Shown here: piece after piece, positions 8,363 to 17,245 of the stretch
Layout: every line of letters starts with the position of its first letter
Position numbering within the stretch: the stretch's first letter is position 1
Assembly: GCA_032718475.1 (NCBI GenBank)
Contig: JAUCBJ010003145.1
Coordinates: forward strand, 1-20,113
DNA: 20,113 nt
Source of the DNA: Nemertoderma westbladi
Taxonomy: Eukaryota > Xenacoelomorpha > Nemertodermatida > Nemertodermatidae
Direction: 5' to 3'
The notes under the pieces: model-generated
What the model was told of the DNA's origin: nothing
Database searches by the model: none
What the model saw: the letters and a program-made list of their open reading frames with translations, nothing else
Made by a program: the position numbers and the translations under genes

Positions 8363-10308
8363 CCACAGAAGGGAACTTAGTGACTTTATCTCCGATCGAT
8401 ATTATCAGGGAAACAGGAGGTTTTAATTCGCCATCTTTTAGCGTTCCAACTAATTCCATCGAGGAAATAAAAGAACAGCTAGAATGTATTCCCGATGTGA
8501 ATCTATCTGATCCAGCGATCGATCTGTTGGAGAATGTTGATGACGTCAGTTCCGGTAGACAGTCGGTTACTGTTGCTCCAGCTGTACTAAGTGCCGAGGT
8601 ATCGGTTAACGATAAACTCGCTAACAGTTTGGGACGCGTTGGTTCCGAAACCGAATGGACTTCTAGTGGCGGATGTCCGACCGCAGCAACTGAGCAAGAA
8701 GAAATGGATACAGTGGTTTCGGGTTCTTCTACAGTTGAGTTGCATTTAAATATCATCGTAACTCCTAAATCGACGGCTCCTTTCAAACCCCGATGTGGTT
8801 TACGACCCAGAAAGGGGGTCCCCGATTACGCCAACCGCAACTGCCCGATTAAGGCCTTTAACCAGTTTATATTCTGCGACCTTTGCGGCGAGGAATATAA
8901 TGAATTACAGTGTCCGGTACACGGGGAGTTTAACTTCATACCGAATACCGAAACCACTCTTGGTGGAAGGAACCGGGGCAGCAGATCACTTCCGCCGTGT
9001 TTGGAGATAAAGAAATATCTAATTCATAATAAAGGGGTGTTTACCAAGGTCGACTTGAATCCAGGAACATTATTTGGTCCTTATCATGGAGAGAGGAAAC
9101 CAGGTAAACCTAAATCCGGTAAGTCTGATGGTTACAGCTGGTTGCTGTTGGATGATGAGGGTAGATACTTTACTATCAGCGGGAGACAGGAGTGCAAGTC
9201 GAATTGGATGCGGTACGTAAATTGCGCCAAATGGGAACAGGAACAAACCCTCTGTGGGTTCCAGTTGGGAGGGGATATATATTATCGGGTCTGTAAAGCA
9301 GTTGCTGCCGGTACGGAACTCCTTACTTGGTACGGAACGAGTTACGCGGAAGAAATGGGATTAATTAGTAAACAACCGAAGGATAAGAAATTGGGGATGA
9401 AAGTTATGGAAGACGGGATGATTCTGTGTACCGTGTGTGGAAGTTACCAGTCTGTTAATCAGGAGGCAATTATTAGACACCAAAGTAGTCTAGGTGGATG
9501 TGCTGAGAGAAAGAGATTGGATTTAGCTCACGATATGAGTTTGCATAAATTCCCGTGTGAACATTGCGACGTTGTCTACACCGTGGAATCTTTTCTCGTT
9601 TCCCATTTAAAACGGAAACACAATGAACCCGGTTCTACTCCAACAGGTTTGGGTTCCAACGTTCCCACTGGTACCAAGAAACGTTCCAGTTTAGATAAAC
9701 CTGTTGATAGTTTGGGATGCAGTTCTTGCGGGAAGGTGTTCCGATTTAAATCCCAACTAATGGAGCACGAACGGGTTCACTCTGGTGAGAAGCCGTTCAG
9801 CTGCTCTACATGTAGTAAAGCTTTCAGCAAACAGTCCAGTCTAACAACCCACCAACGCACTCACTCTGGGGAGAAACCCTTCCAATGTATTATGTGCAGC
9901 AAAGCTTTCTCAGAGAGCGGCCATCTAATAAAACACAATCGTACCCACACAGGAGATAAACCCTACAGCTGCAACGTCTGTAGTAAATCATTCACCACAA
10001 GTTCCTATCTAACAACCCACCAACGCATCCACACAGGAGATAAACCCTACAGTTGCAACGTCTGTAGTAAATCATTCGCTAGGAGTTCCCATCTAACAGC
10101 CCACCAACGTATCCACACAGGAGATAAACCCTACAGTTGTAACGTCTGTAGTAAATCATTCACCCAGAGTTCCTATCTAACAACCCACCAACGTATCCAC
10201 ACAGGAGATAAACCCTACATCTGTGATACTTGCGGTAAAGCATTCTCCCAAACATCAAGTCTATCGACCCATAAACGTAACCAGCACAGCGTACCTCAAA
10301 CTCCTTAA
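8363..10308 (+). CDS. PRDM9-like SET/zinc-finger protein, 3' exon
   Basis: PRDM9 in vertebrates trimethylates H3K4 and H3K36 at sites bound by its finger array and so directs meiotic double-strand breaks. Residues are numbered from the GTG at 8380. An acidic, Ser-rich leader spans 1-130. A zinc knuckle (CDLC, then CPVHG) spans 166-181. The SET domain spans about 204-326, with FGPYHG, NWMRYVNCA, IYYRVC and LLTWYG. The tyrosines at 235, 302 and 318 match the three that PRDM9 needs for catalysis. A CTVC/RH/C cluster lies at 350-374 and an isolated C2H2 finger (FPCEHC...HLKRKH) at 393-414, the place of PRDM9's lone finger. Seven tandem C2H2 fingers with TGEKP/TGDKP linkers span 447-636. Six residues follow. 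The frame is intact. KRAB and SSXRD domains are not in the window and would need upstream exons. SET and fingers share one exon, unlike mammalian PRDM9. Another PRDM or an orphan SET-finger gene is possible but fits less well. Confidence 0.9.
9961..10212 (+). repeat. 84-bp coding tandem repeat, fingers 4-6
   Basis: Three 84-bp units (9961, 10045, 10129) encode YSCNVCSKSF..SS.LT.HQRIHTGDKP-type fingers. Units 4 and 5 differ at 8 bases, 5 and 6 at 7, and 4 and 6 at 6. All replacement changes fall in the codons for helix positions -2 and -1 (TT, AR, TQ), 3 (Y, H, Y) and 6 (T, A, T). The remaining differences are silent third-base changes. Fingers 1-3 and 7 are more diverged. Confidence 0.95.
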
Positions 10309-10404
10309 AGAATCCTTAAACTGTTGTGTATCGAGGGAAGGATCTTTAGTCGCTCGATCTGTGGAATTACTGAACTTAGTCTTCTCACAAGGAAGAATAG
10401 ACTA

Positions 10405-10438
10405 AATAAATTATATTAGGATTCGTTTTTATAATAAA
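10405..10438 (+). promoter_or_regulatory. Polyadenylation signals of PRDM9-like gene
   Basis: AATAAA is found at 10405-10410 and 10433-10438, about 100-130 bp after the TAA stop of the PRDM9-like exon. This gives a short 3' UTR. Use is inferred. Confidence 0.45.
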
Positions 10439-10754
10439 TTACATTTTATTTTGTAATAGTTGTTACTATATAAAGTGTATAGTTTTACTACCGGTACTAT
10501 AGGCCTCACTTATGCAACAATATTGTAGGAACAAACAAATTATACTGATAAAGGAAGGTCGACCTACCCAGTGGTCTTTTAGAATATTAATTTATACCTA
10601 ATGTATACCTTATTTAATTTAGTATCAATTAATTAATAATAAAATATAATTTATTATAAATTGTATTTTTGAAGTTATAATAATGGGGTGGGGGGTTAGA
10701 ACAGCATTTTGGTTAAAAAAAATCATTAAATTGGTTTTATGATAGCTATTATAA
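10439..10754. other. AT-rich intergenic DNA
   Basis: No gene is supported. The stretch holds a G-run (GGGGTGGGGGG, near 10684) and AT-rich DNA before the retrotransposon remnant. The minus-strand ORF at 10625-10945 is antisense to pol and has no domain. Confidence 0.6.
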
Positions 10755-12653
10755 TACACTATTCTACATCTACCCAAGGGAATGGTAGAGTGCTTACAAC
10801 GCGGTGGATTTCGCCTAACCAAATTCACTAGTAACTCCCGTGAGTTCCTGGAATCGATCCCAGTAGAAGACCGAGGTGTTAAAGACCTTGACCTCATTAA
10901 GGACGATCTTCCAGAAACCAAGACTCTTGGATTGAAATGGGACACGGAGAGAGATATTTTATTCTTTCAATGGAAGCAACGAGATAATCCAGTTAGAACT
11001 AAACGGATTTGTCTGAGTATTCTGAGCACTTATTTCGATCCGTTGGGATTCATTAGCCCAGTCATACTAGTTGCCCGGAGCTTAGTACAACAAAATGTGG
11101 CTCGAAAACCACTCGTGGGATGATCCACTCAAGGGAGAACTGCTAAAGAAGTGGATGAAATGGGAAGATTCTTTACCATTTATCGAGAACTTTAAGATTT
11201 CCCACTCGTATTTCGGTCACGTTATTCCCACGTATTCCTATCAACTCAATGTTTCTGGAGACGCCAGCGATATTGGAATAGATATAGTAGCCTACCTGAG
11301 GGTTGAAACACCCGATGGAATTAAAGTTTCATTAGCCACCTCTAAGGCCCTAATAAACAACAAAGTGTTGTTAAGAAATCCACAGATGCGCTTAAGGGAT
11401 CGTTTCTCTAGCACAATGATCGATGGGTTAATACGTGTTGGAGGGAGATTAACCAATGCTACATTGTCCTTTGACACTAAGTTTCCCATACTCATTATAA
11501 ATCTTGAAGTACAAATCAAGATGATTGTAGATGTTCACAGTAAGCTTTACCACGCTGGTAGAGAACGAGTTCTTAGCGAAATTCGAACTCGCTATTATTT
11601 CCATAAGCCCCATAGAGCTCTAAACCAAGTTCTTAGGAACTGTATACCCTGTAGGAAAGCATTTAGTAGGCCTTTAACACAGCAAGAGGCAGAATTACCT
11701 AGGGAACGAGTAAGCTGTTATGAACCACCCTTTACTAATACTGGTGTGGATTTATTTGGCCCTATTGAAGTATATCATGCTAGGACTATAGTCAAGCGAT
11801 GGTGCGTCATCTTTGTCTGTATGACTTGTAGAGCGATCCATCTAGATATGGTGAACGATCTATCTACCAACAGCTTCATACTGAGTTTACGCCGACAAAT
11901 CGCTCATTTTGGGACTAGCAACACTATGAGATCTGACAAAGGAACTAATTTCATTGGCGCCAATAACGAGATTAAAGCTTACGTAAAGGATTGGAACCAA
12001 AGACAGGTGGACGATCAGCTAAGAGTAACAGCATCTAGCTGGACGACGCCGACGCCGCCGACGCCCCTTGGTGGGGAGGAAGTTGGGAGAGACTCATACG
12101 TACCGTAAAGACCGCATTTCACTTTATAGTGCCGTGCCGCGCCTATCTCACCAACGAACTTTTGCAGACGTTAATGGAAGAAATCGCCGCCTATCTCAAC
12201 GAGAGACCGCTTATGCCAGTCTCATCTAGTCCCGCCTCCCTAGAAGTGCTAACACCTGTGCATTTCCTACTAAAGAAACCTGTAGCCATGCTCCCGCAAT
12301 CGGAAATAACAGACGGAGATGAATACTGCTGACAAACTTGGCAACTTATGCAGTTATTATCCCGTCGTTTCACTGACCATTTCGAAAAACATTATTTTCC
12401 TACGCTATAACGCTGGTTTGCGCAGCAAGAAAACGTCAGCGCTGGAGACATGTTCCTTATCGTGGAATCAGATCTTCCCCGTAAGCGGTGGCAGACAGGT
12501 CGTATCATCAAGACTCATATATCCGATGATGGTTTAGTGCGATCGGTAGAACTCGTCGTCATGCGACGTAACTTTAAGAAACCTGGAATTGTGTTCGAAA
12601 CGCAACAACTTAATCGCCCGGTTGGTCGTTTATGTTTACTGGAAAGAGACTGA
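10755..12653 (+). pseudogene. Decayed BEL/Pao retrotransposon pol remnant
   Basis: BEL/Pao Pol fuses protease, reverse transcriptase, RNase H and integrase. Only the 3' part remains. About 10755-11090 is the end of the RT region, with GGFRLTKF and YFDPLGFISP. A frameshift near 11095 leads to a second frame with WEDSLPF and an RNase H start (VSGDASDIG). About 200 residues of RNase H then seem deleted near 11360. The integrase follows, with RVGGRL, an H2C2 zinc site (HSKLYH, then CIPC) and a catalytic core with TGVDLFGP and SDKGTNF (usually SDNGTNF). A second frameshift at a GCC/GAC repeat (12042-12065) precedes WGGSWERLIR, which carries the catalytic Glu. The DUF5641-type tail (12450-12653, LPRKRW, DGLVRSVE) follows, with stops at 12330-12332 and 12408-12410 in its frame. 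The 5' half with the RT active site and gag are absent. It is dead. Confidence 0.92.
12042..12065 (+). repeat. GACGCC slippage repeat breaking integrase frame
   Basis: A run of GAC and GCC triplets lies between the conserved Trp region and the catalytic-Glu region of the BEL integrase, exactly where the frame changes. It probably grew by slippage after the element died. Confidence 0.7.
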
Positions 12654-12735
12654 GAATTGTCCGGTAACTATGGAAGGCAAGAGACTCTTCCCACGACCAC
12701 CTCCCTAATCCAACAAACATCTAGGGACTCCCCAA

Positions 12736-13227
12736 TGTAACAGCGTTTGGAGTGGGTGTGTGACTACATTATTTAATTTTTTTATATTTTTATATTTATA
12801 TTTATGTATGCATTATTATGTAATTTCTATTATTATAATCGTTTTCTTTAATTTTATTTAGTAGAATAATATTTTAACGATTATTCAGTAGATTAGTGTA
12901 ATATATTTTGTGTTTTATTACTTAATTACTTAGTATAATATATTTCGTTAACGGCGAGAAATAATTTCATTTTCTCTTTCCTTACTGTCCGTATCCTACT
13001 ATAAATACGTGACTACAGTAAGATGAAATGTCAGTACTTATTAAAGTACAATAAAGCTCCTACTATACTTAAGTATTATTGGTAAGTAGAGTATTAGGAA
13101 AGCAAAGTTCAGATCCTCGTGTCTCGGTTAAACCAAGCTCTGGGTAGACCTTGGAAATGACTTGCCTCTTCTCACTGACATTGCTTGTTGCAATATTGCT
13201 CTCTTACCGTATCTTAAATAATACATA
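12736..13227 (+). mobile_element. Possible 3' LTR of the BEL/Pao element
   Basis: TGTAACAGCG starts about 80 bp after the pol stop, as a 3' LTR often does. Downstream are TATAAATA at 13000-13007 and AATAAA at 13050-13055, in promoter-to-poly(A) order. The right end is guessed from ACA near 13225. There is no second LTR in the window to compare and no clear polypurine tract, so the boundaries are uncertain. Confidence 0.35.
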
Positions 13228-13267
13228 TAGTAGAAAGATGTCCATTTTAACAGTAAGCGCGCAAAAT

Positions 13268-13393
13268 AAATCTGTTAAACTTTTGACCATCTGAAATTCT
13301 AGTCGATTAAGATATTGCGGCACCAACCGATATACTTGAAAGACAAAGTTCTAGAATCAGTGGTTAACGTCCCCAGACATGTTCTGGAATAAA
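13268..13393 (+). repeat. Unidentified interspersed repeat, copy A
   Basis: This copy runs from AAATCTGTTAAAC to GTTCTGGAATAAA and shares about 85% of bases by eye with copy B, 221-222 bp downstream. Both contain ATTCTAGTCGATTAAGATAT, CCGATATACTT and CCCCAGACATGTTCTGGAAT. No coding capacity or tRNA-like boxes are seen. It may be a short mobile element or a satellite monomer. Confidence 0.8.
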
Positions 13394-13446
13394 TCGGTGC
13401 TCATCTTAAATATTAAATATTTAATAAATATTTGATAAATATTTAC

Positions 13447-13468
13447 AACGTTTGTTATAACAAATGTT
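13447..13468. repeat. 22-bp near-perfect palindrome
   Basis: AACGTTTGTTATAACAAATG plus TT is self-complementary except for one base pair. It lies in the spacer between repeat copies A and B, next to the AT-rich words AAATATTTAATAAATATTTG. Confidence 0.75.
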
Positions 13469-13488
13469 AAAATAGAGGAAATGCTAAC

Positions 13489-13615
13489 AAATCTGTTAAA
13501 CCTTTAGATCCTCTAAAATTCTAGTCGATTAAGATATCGCGGCACCCACCGATATACTTAAAAGACAAAATTCTGGAATTAAGGATCCTAGTCCCCAGAC
13601 ATGTTCTGGAATAAA
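13489..13615 (+). repeat. Unidentified interspersed repeat, copy B
   Basis: This is the second copy of the repeat described at 13268-13393, in the same orientation. Most differences cluster near the start and in the TTAAGGATCCTAG segment. It ends with the same GGAATAAA. Confidence 0.8.
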
Positions 13616-14437
13616 ACTGTGTCTATTTTAATATCAAATAATAAAATTCACGGGAATAAATTTTAAATTCATATCCTCTCATGAATTTAATAAATTGTCA
13701 TTTTATACAATTTATAAACATTCCCAAAATTCCGTTAATTAATAGATCATGGGAGCGGAGATTCACCCTATTAAGTATATCAGTGTGAGAGAATCTCCAG
13801 TGTATAGTCAATAGCCGATAAAATTCATAAAATCATGTATAAAGGGAATATTGACAATTAAAGAGTCACTATTAAATAGCATCCCAGATCTGTATGCATG
13901 AGAAATACCCTAATTCTACCACTAGTTTGCATAATGTCACCATAGTAACAACCACGCTAGAATTAGAAGTGAGTTAAAAGAACAATAGAAAGCTTGCCCC
14001 ATTGAATAGCATGTGGAATAAATAGCACCTTGCTAGTATCTAGGGATACATAATAATAACGTGGCGTTCTGGAAGGCATTTGACTAATGGACAAATGGCC
14101 CGAATGTGTACAATTTGTGACAGTTGTGTAGAATTTGTGCATTTATAGGTGAATGTTACTACTAAAGTGTGTTTACAGTAGCGAGTCGCAGTTGTGAAAG
14201 TTACCTTACCTCTGTAGCAAGAACCTGAAGTAATTCTAAGCCCTTGGGACGGACAGTGGAGTGACTCGCGCTGGTTATTGTTGTCGTTGTGTAGCTAATA
14301 CATTGGCGAGAGGCACAGCGGCGACAGTACATCAGTGCTGAGGATCTTGTGCTGTCCGGGGGCATTGAGGGGGAGGCAGCGACGACCACTGGCCTAAATA
14401 TCATTAATTATAATATTGATAAACTTATATAGCAGCT
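13616..14437. other. Non-coding DNA with small inverted repeats
   Basis: No gene is supported. It includes an 8-bp stem GGAGATTC/GAATCTCC (13757-13764 and 13791-13798). From about 14200 the DNA becomes GC-richer and looks like the 5' untranslated region of the decayed gene starting at 14438. The minus-strand ORF at 14201-14404 has no domain. Confidence 0.5.
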
Positions 14438-16507
14438 ATGACTGAGTTGATAGAAGATGATCTTGGTATCAGGGAGCGATATACCCTACCACTGCAAGCG
14501 TTTGTTGATAGTTTGATAAGCGGCGACGCGAGTCAACACACGACTGAAGACGATGGCTGTTATATTGAACTGCCAATGTCAAAGGAACAGCTCAAGCGTG
14601 AATTGGACTATAGAAAATTCACCGCTCGCTATACGCATCGTAATGGCACGTATATGGACTTCTTAACTACTGGTCATCCTTTCGATTTTCACGATACGGA
14701 CGATGTAGACACCGAAAGGGAAATGATTCTATTTAAATATCATGCCCAGCGGAGTTGGAATGATAAACTGAGAATTGAACATCAAAATTCTATTTGAAAC
14801 CGACTCGAAAGAGAATTACTTTGGTATTACTGCGATGAATGCCCTAGACCCAATCAACAAACGGAATGACATAAACATCCGCGGAGACATTGCGCTAAAA
14901 ACACAGTTTTACTCGCTATACTTACGGGAGTTTTGAGCGTAATTTGTTTGACATATCACCTATGCTCGCTCGACTCAAACGATCCTATGATCAGAGTTCC
15001 GGAATACTCGGTCAGACCTCCTCATTCCCGGGTGCGACCTCAGACTCTTGATCCTATTAGTATGACGGATCCTCCTGAGTTGTACTCATTGTTCAAAGAT
15101 CTAGTGTTACCCAAACAATTAGTCGGTGGCACTCCGGTTGTGGGCTCTCTAGATATTTGCCCATCCTACCTAGCCGGATTGGGACGCGGACATCTAATAT
15201 CTCCGTTCAACCCATATAATCGTCCCGGTTTAACTCCGACACAACCTGTCACCGAGGTGAAGGAAAGCGATGTACGAAATGCGCTAGACGCTATTCGGCA
15301 AAAGATCAGAAAAGGAACCTACGATTGTTTAGACAAAGGTAAAATAATTAGCTTTACCCCAGTTCGATCGTGAAATCCAGAATCTTGAGGAAGATATCGA
15401 ACTTGGACGAACATACTCTCTACAAGAGTTCTTGGACGAACGCTTCCAAAGACAAGCGGAGGAGAATCAGCTTGAGGAGAAACATATCGAAATGGATGAG
15501 AGAGAAGAAGCAGCTTTAGCCCAACCGGAAGCTCAAATCCTTATGACTGATCTCTATTCCAAAACCATCATTCATCCTTCGATGGTTCCCCATTTTGGAG
15601 ATAAACTCTTCACCACAGCACAACCTCAACCGGTTGATATCAACTTAAGATCTAGAGATCTTATCGCTGACGCTCCTATGTTACAACGTCCACCAATCGA
15701 GGCTGCTCGTATACGGTATACTCGTTGAACCTCCGGACAATCGAGCAGATCTTGTCCGTCGTATGATACACGAGGTCAACCTATGCGCTAGACCTTTACC
15801 GAACTTATTTTACGGGATCAAAGATCACCCCTATTATGTCCATTTAACTCAATATTATATGGTGAAACCGGAAGATCCTACACACAGTTTAAAGTTTCTA
15901 CCATTGATAAATCCCCTCGATCTTGTTGAACTCGAACAACTACAGAAATATTTAGATCAATTGGTTAAAGTAAACTCATTCAGAAAACCTTATAATGTTT
16001 CAAGAATAGAAAAGGACATAATACCTCCGTATAATCTTGATGGATTTATTAAAACTCAATTAGTCCATTGGAATTTATATGTATTGTTCAAGGAATAAAG
16101 AATACATTGACTTGTTCATAAACTGACATCCTGAGTTACAAGAAGTTCATAGAAGACCATATTAATATAAAGCCAGAGAACGTGAATTAGAGAGAACAAT
16201 CAAACCAAGGAAATTTCTCACTATACATGGTCAACCTACCGCTGTCGTGCAAACGACCCATCAAGGACCAGTAAGAGCTGTCGTCCTGAAACGAGCTCTA
16301 AAGGTTGTTCGCCCTCGATCCACCGATGTCGACATCGATCAACCGGGTACCTCGACCGGCGGATACACCGACCGTAATCCAAAACCTTCTGATGCAATCG
16401 TATTGCACCCTTCCCCCAGGAGTTATAGCCCTCCTAGTAAAGTGGCTCGCCCCAAAGAGAAAAGGACTCTTACTAGTCTCAAAAAACTTTGTAAACGCCG
16501 TTCATGA
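14438..16507 (+). pseudogene. Decayed intronless gene of unknown family
   Basis: Protein-like open segments follow each other in one direction, each closing where the next begins in another frame: 14438-14797, about 14780-14935, 14932-15051, about 15000-15373, about 15355-15728, about 15712-16098, and about 16100-16507. The last holds two in-frame stops (16124-16126 and 16163-16165). This fits one ancestral ORF of about 690 codons broken by small indels and two nonsense changes. The first segment is acidic (MTELIEDDLG). The middle is proline-rich (RVPEYSVRPP), then a charged coiled coil (EENQLEEKHIEMDEREE). The end is basic and proline/serine-rich (PSPRSYSPPSKVARPKEKR). I recognise no domain. 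Its compact, intronless form and basic tail suggest a structural gene of a mobile element or an endogenous virus-like element, but that is inference. No enzyme motif is visible. Confidence 0.6.
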
Positions 16508-16762
16508 AAGAAGGACTGATAGTTTAGAGTATTTTTGTATTTTAGTATTTTTTTATATTTTATAGACTTAAATCCCATTTTCTGGGAGCGGTGTAAAAGC
16601 TTTTGCGGACATAACATGTCATTTTTACGCAATGCGCGGAATACTCTAAAATAGCCCTAAAATTGTTCAACTACGCGTCGGACTGAAATTAGAACCAAGA
16701 TGACGAAATCTGTCAGCTGATTCTTTGTGTACGTGGAGATTCCTTTGTTTGAGCCTATTCAG

Positions 16763-16826
16763 CCAATCAGAGCAATCTTCCCAGTTATGCCAGTAGAGAC
16801 CTACCTGTGTAAACTGGCGCATGCGC
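16763..16826. promoter_or_regulatory. CCAAT box plus NRF1-like site
   Basis: AGCCAATCAG (CCAAT at 16763-16767) is followed 50 bp later by GCGCATGCGC (16817-16826), a palindromic NRF1-type core. A CCAAT/NRF1 pair is common in animal housekeeping promoters, so a transcription start may lie near 16850-16900. No clear gene was found downstream. Confidence 0.4.
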
Positions 16827-16870
16827 ATTAGTTATTTCGTTTGCATTATCGTATTGCGCATTATCGTTTT

Positions 16871-16896
16871 TTCTGAGAATTAGATTCCTCTCAGAA
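16871..16896. repeat. Short hairpin near putative start site
   Basis: TTCTGAG (16871-16877) pairs with CTCAGAA (16890-16896) around a 12-base loop, just upstream of the ATG at 16910. Confidence 0.6.
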
Positions 16897-16909
16897 TTCT
16901 GTACTAAGT

Positions 16910-17245
16910 ATGGTCGTTTCAGACTTTGGCCCAAGAACATCTGATGGCCTTAGTTATAAGAACGTAAATCTATTAACTTGCTTGAATCACCAAGCCATTC
17001 GACTCAATTCATACTGGTTTCACCGGAACACTGAACTTCATGAACATATACTGACTGTTCACCGCACTGTTTTAATGCTGTTTTATATTGTGTTAATTGC
17101 TGTTTATATTAATGGATGTTATATTTGGAGAATGCCGATAAATAATCGTAAACCCCTCAACTTTCTTGATTACTGGGGTAAGCGGAGGGCATGGTCTACC
17201 GGTAGCAACTGTGACTCAAATTATAGTGGTTTTTGTGTGAATTAA
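16910..17245 (+). CDS. Doubtful hypothetical ORF, 111 codons
   Basis: An ATG in weak context opens a 111-codon frame ending at TAA, 84 bp after the NRF1-like site. It encodes a mixed N-terminal half, one hydrophobic stretch around residues 54-73 (VLMLFYIVLIAVYINGCYIW) that could be a single membrane span, and a polar tail. No family is recognised. A donor-like GTAAGC inside it at about 17179 means it could be a first exon. It may equally be chance, since length and composition are not decisive. Confidence 0.15.
   Translation: MVVSDFGPRTSDGLSYKNVNLLTCLNHQAIRLNSYWFHRNTELHEHILTVHRTVLMLFYIVLIAVYINGCYIWRMPINNRKPLNFLDYWGKRRAWSTGSNCDSNYSGFCVN

Noticed and set aside
8349-8426. ATG at 8349 in a good start context (AAAATGGCC)
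   Set aside because: It is out of frame with the PRDM9-like protein and closes after about 25 codons.
8343-8786. Minus-strand ORF of 147 codons
   Set aside because: It is antisense to the PRDM9-like exon, which has strong domain evidence.
11292-12537. Minus-strand and alternate-frame ORFs within the pol remnant (11292-11519, 12191-12373, 12319-12537)
   Set aside because: These are shadows of the BEL/Pao pol frames, where domain motifs fit another frame.
13750-13800. GGAGATTC/GAATCTCC stem as a terminator
   Set aside because: Rho-independent terminators are bacterial and this DNA is eukaryotic. An 8-bp stem of this kind is expected by chance in AT-rich DNA.
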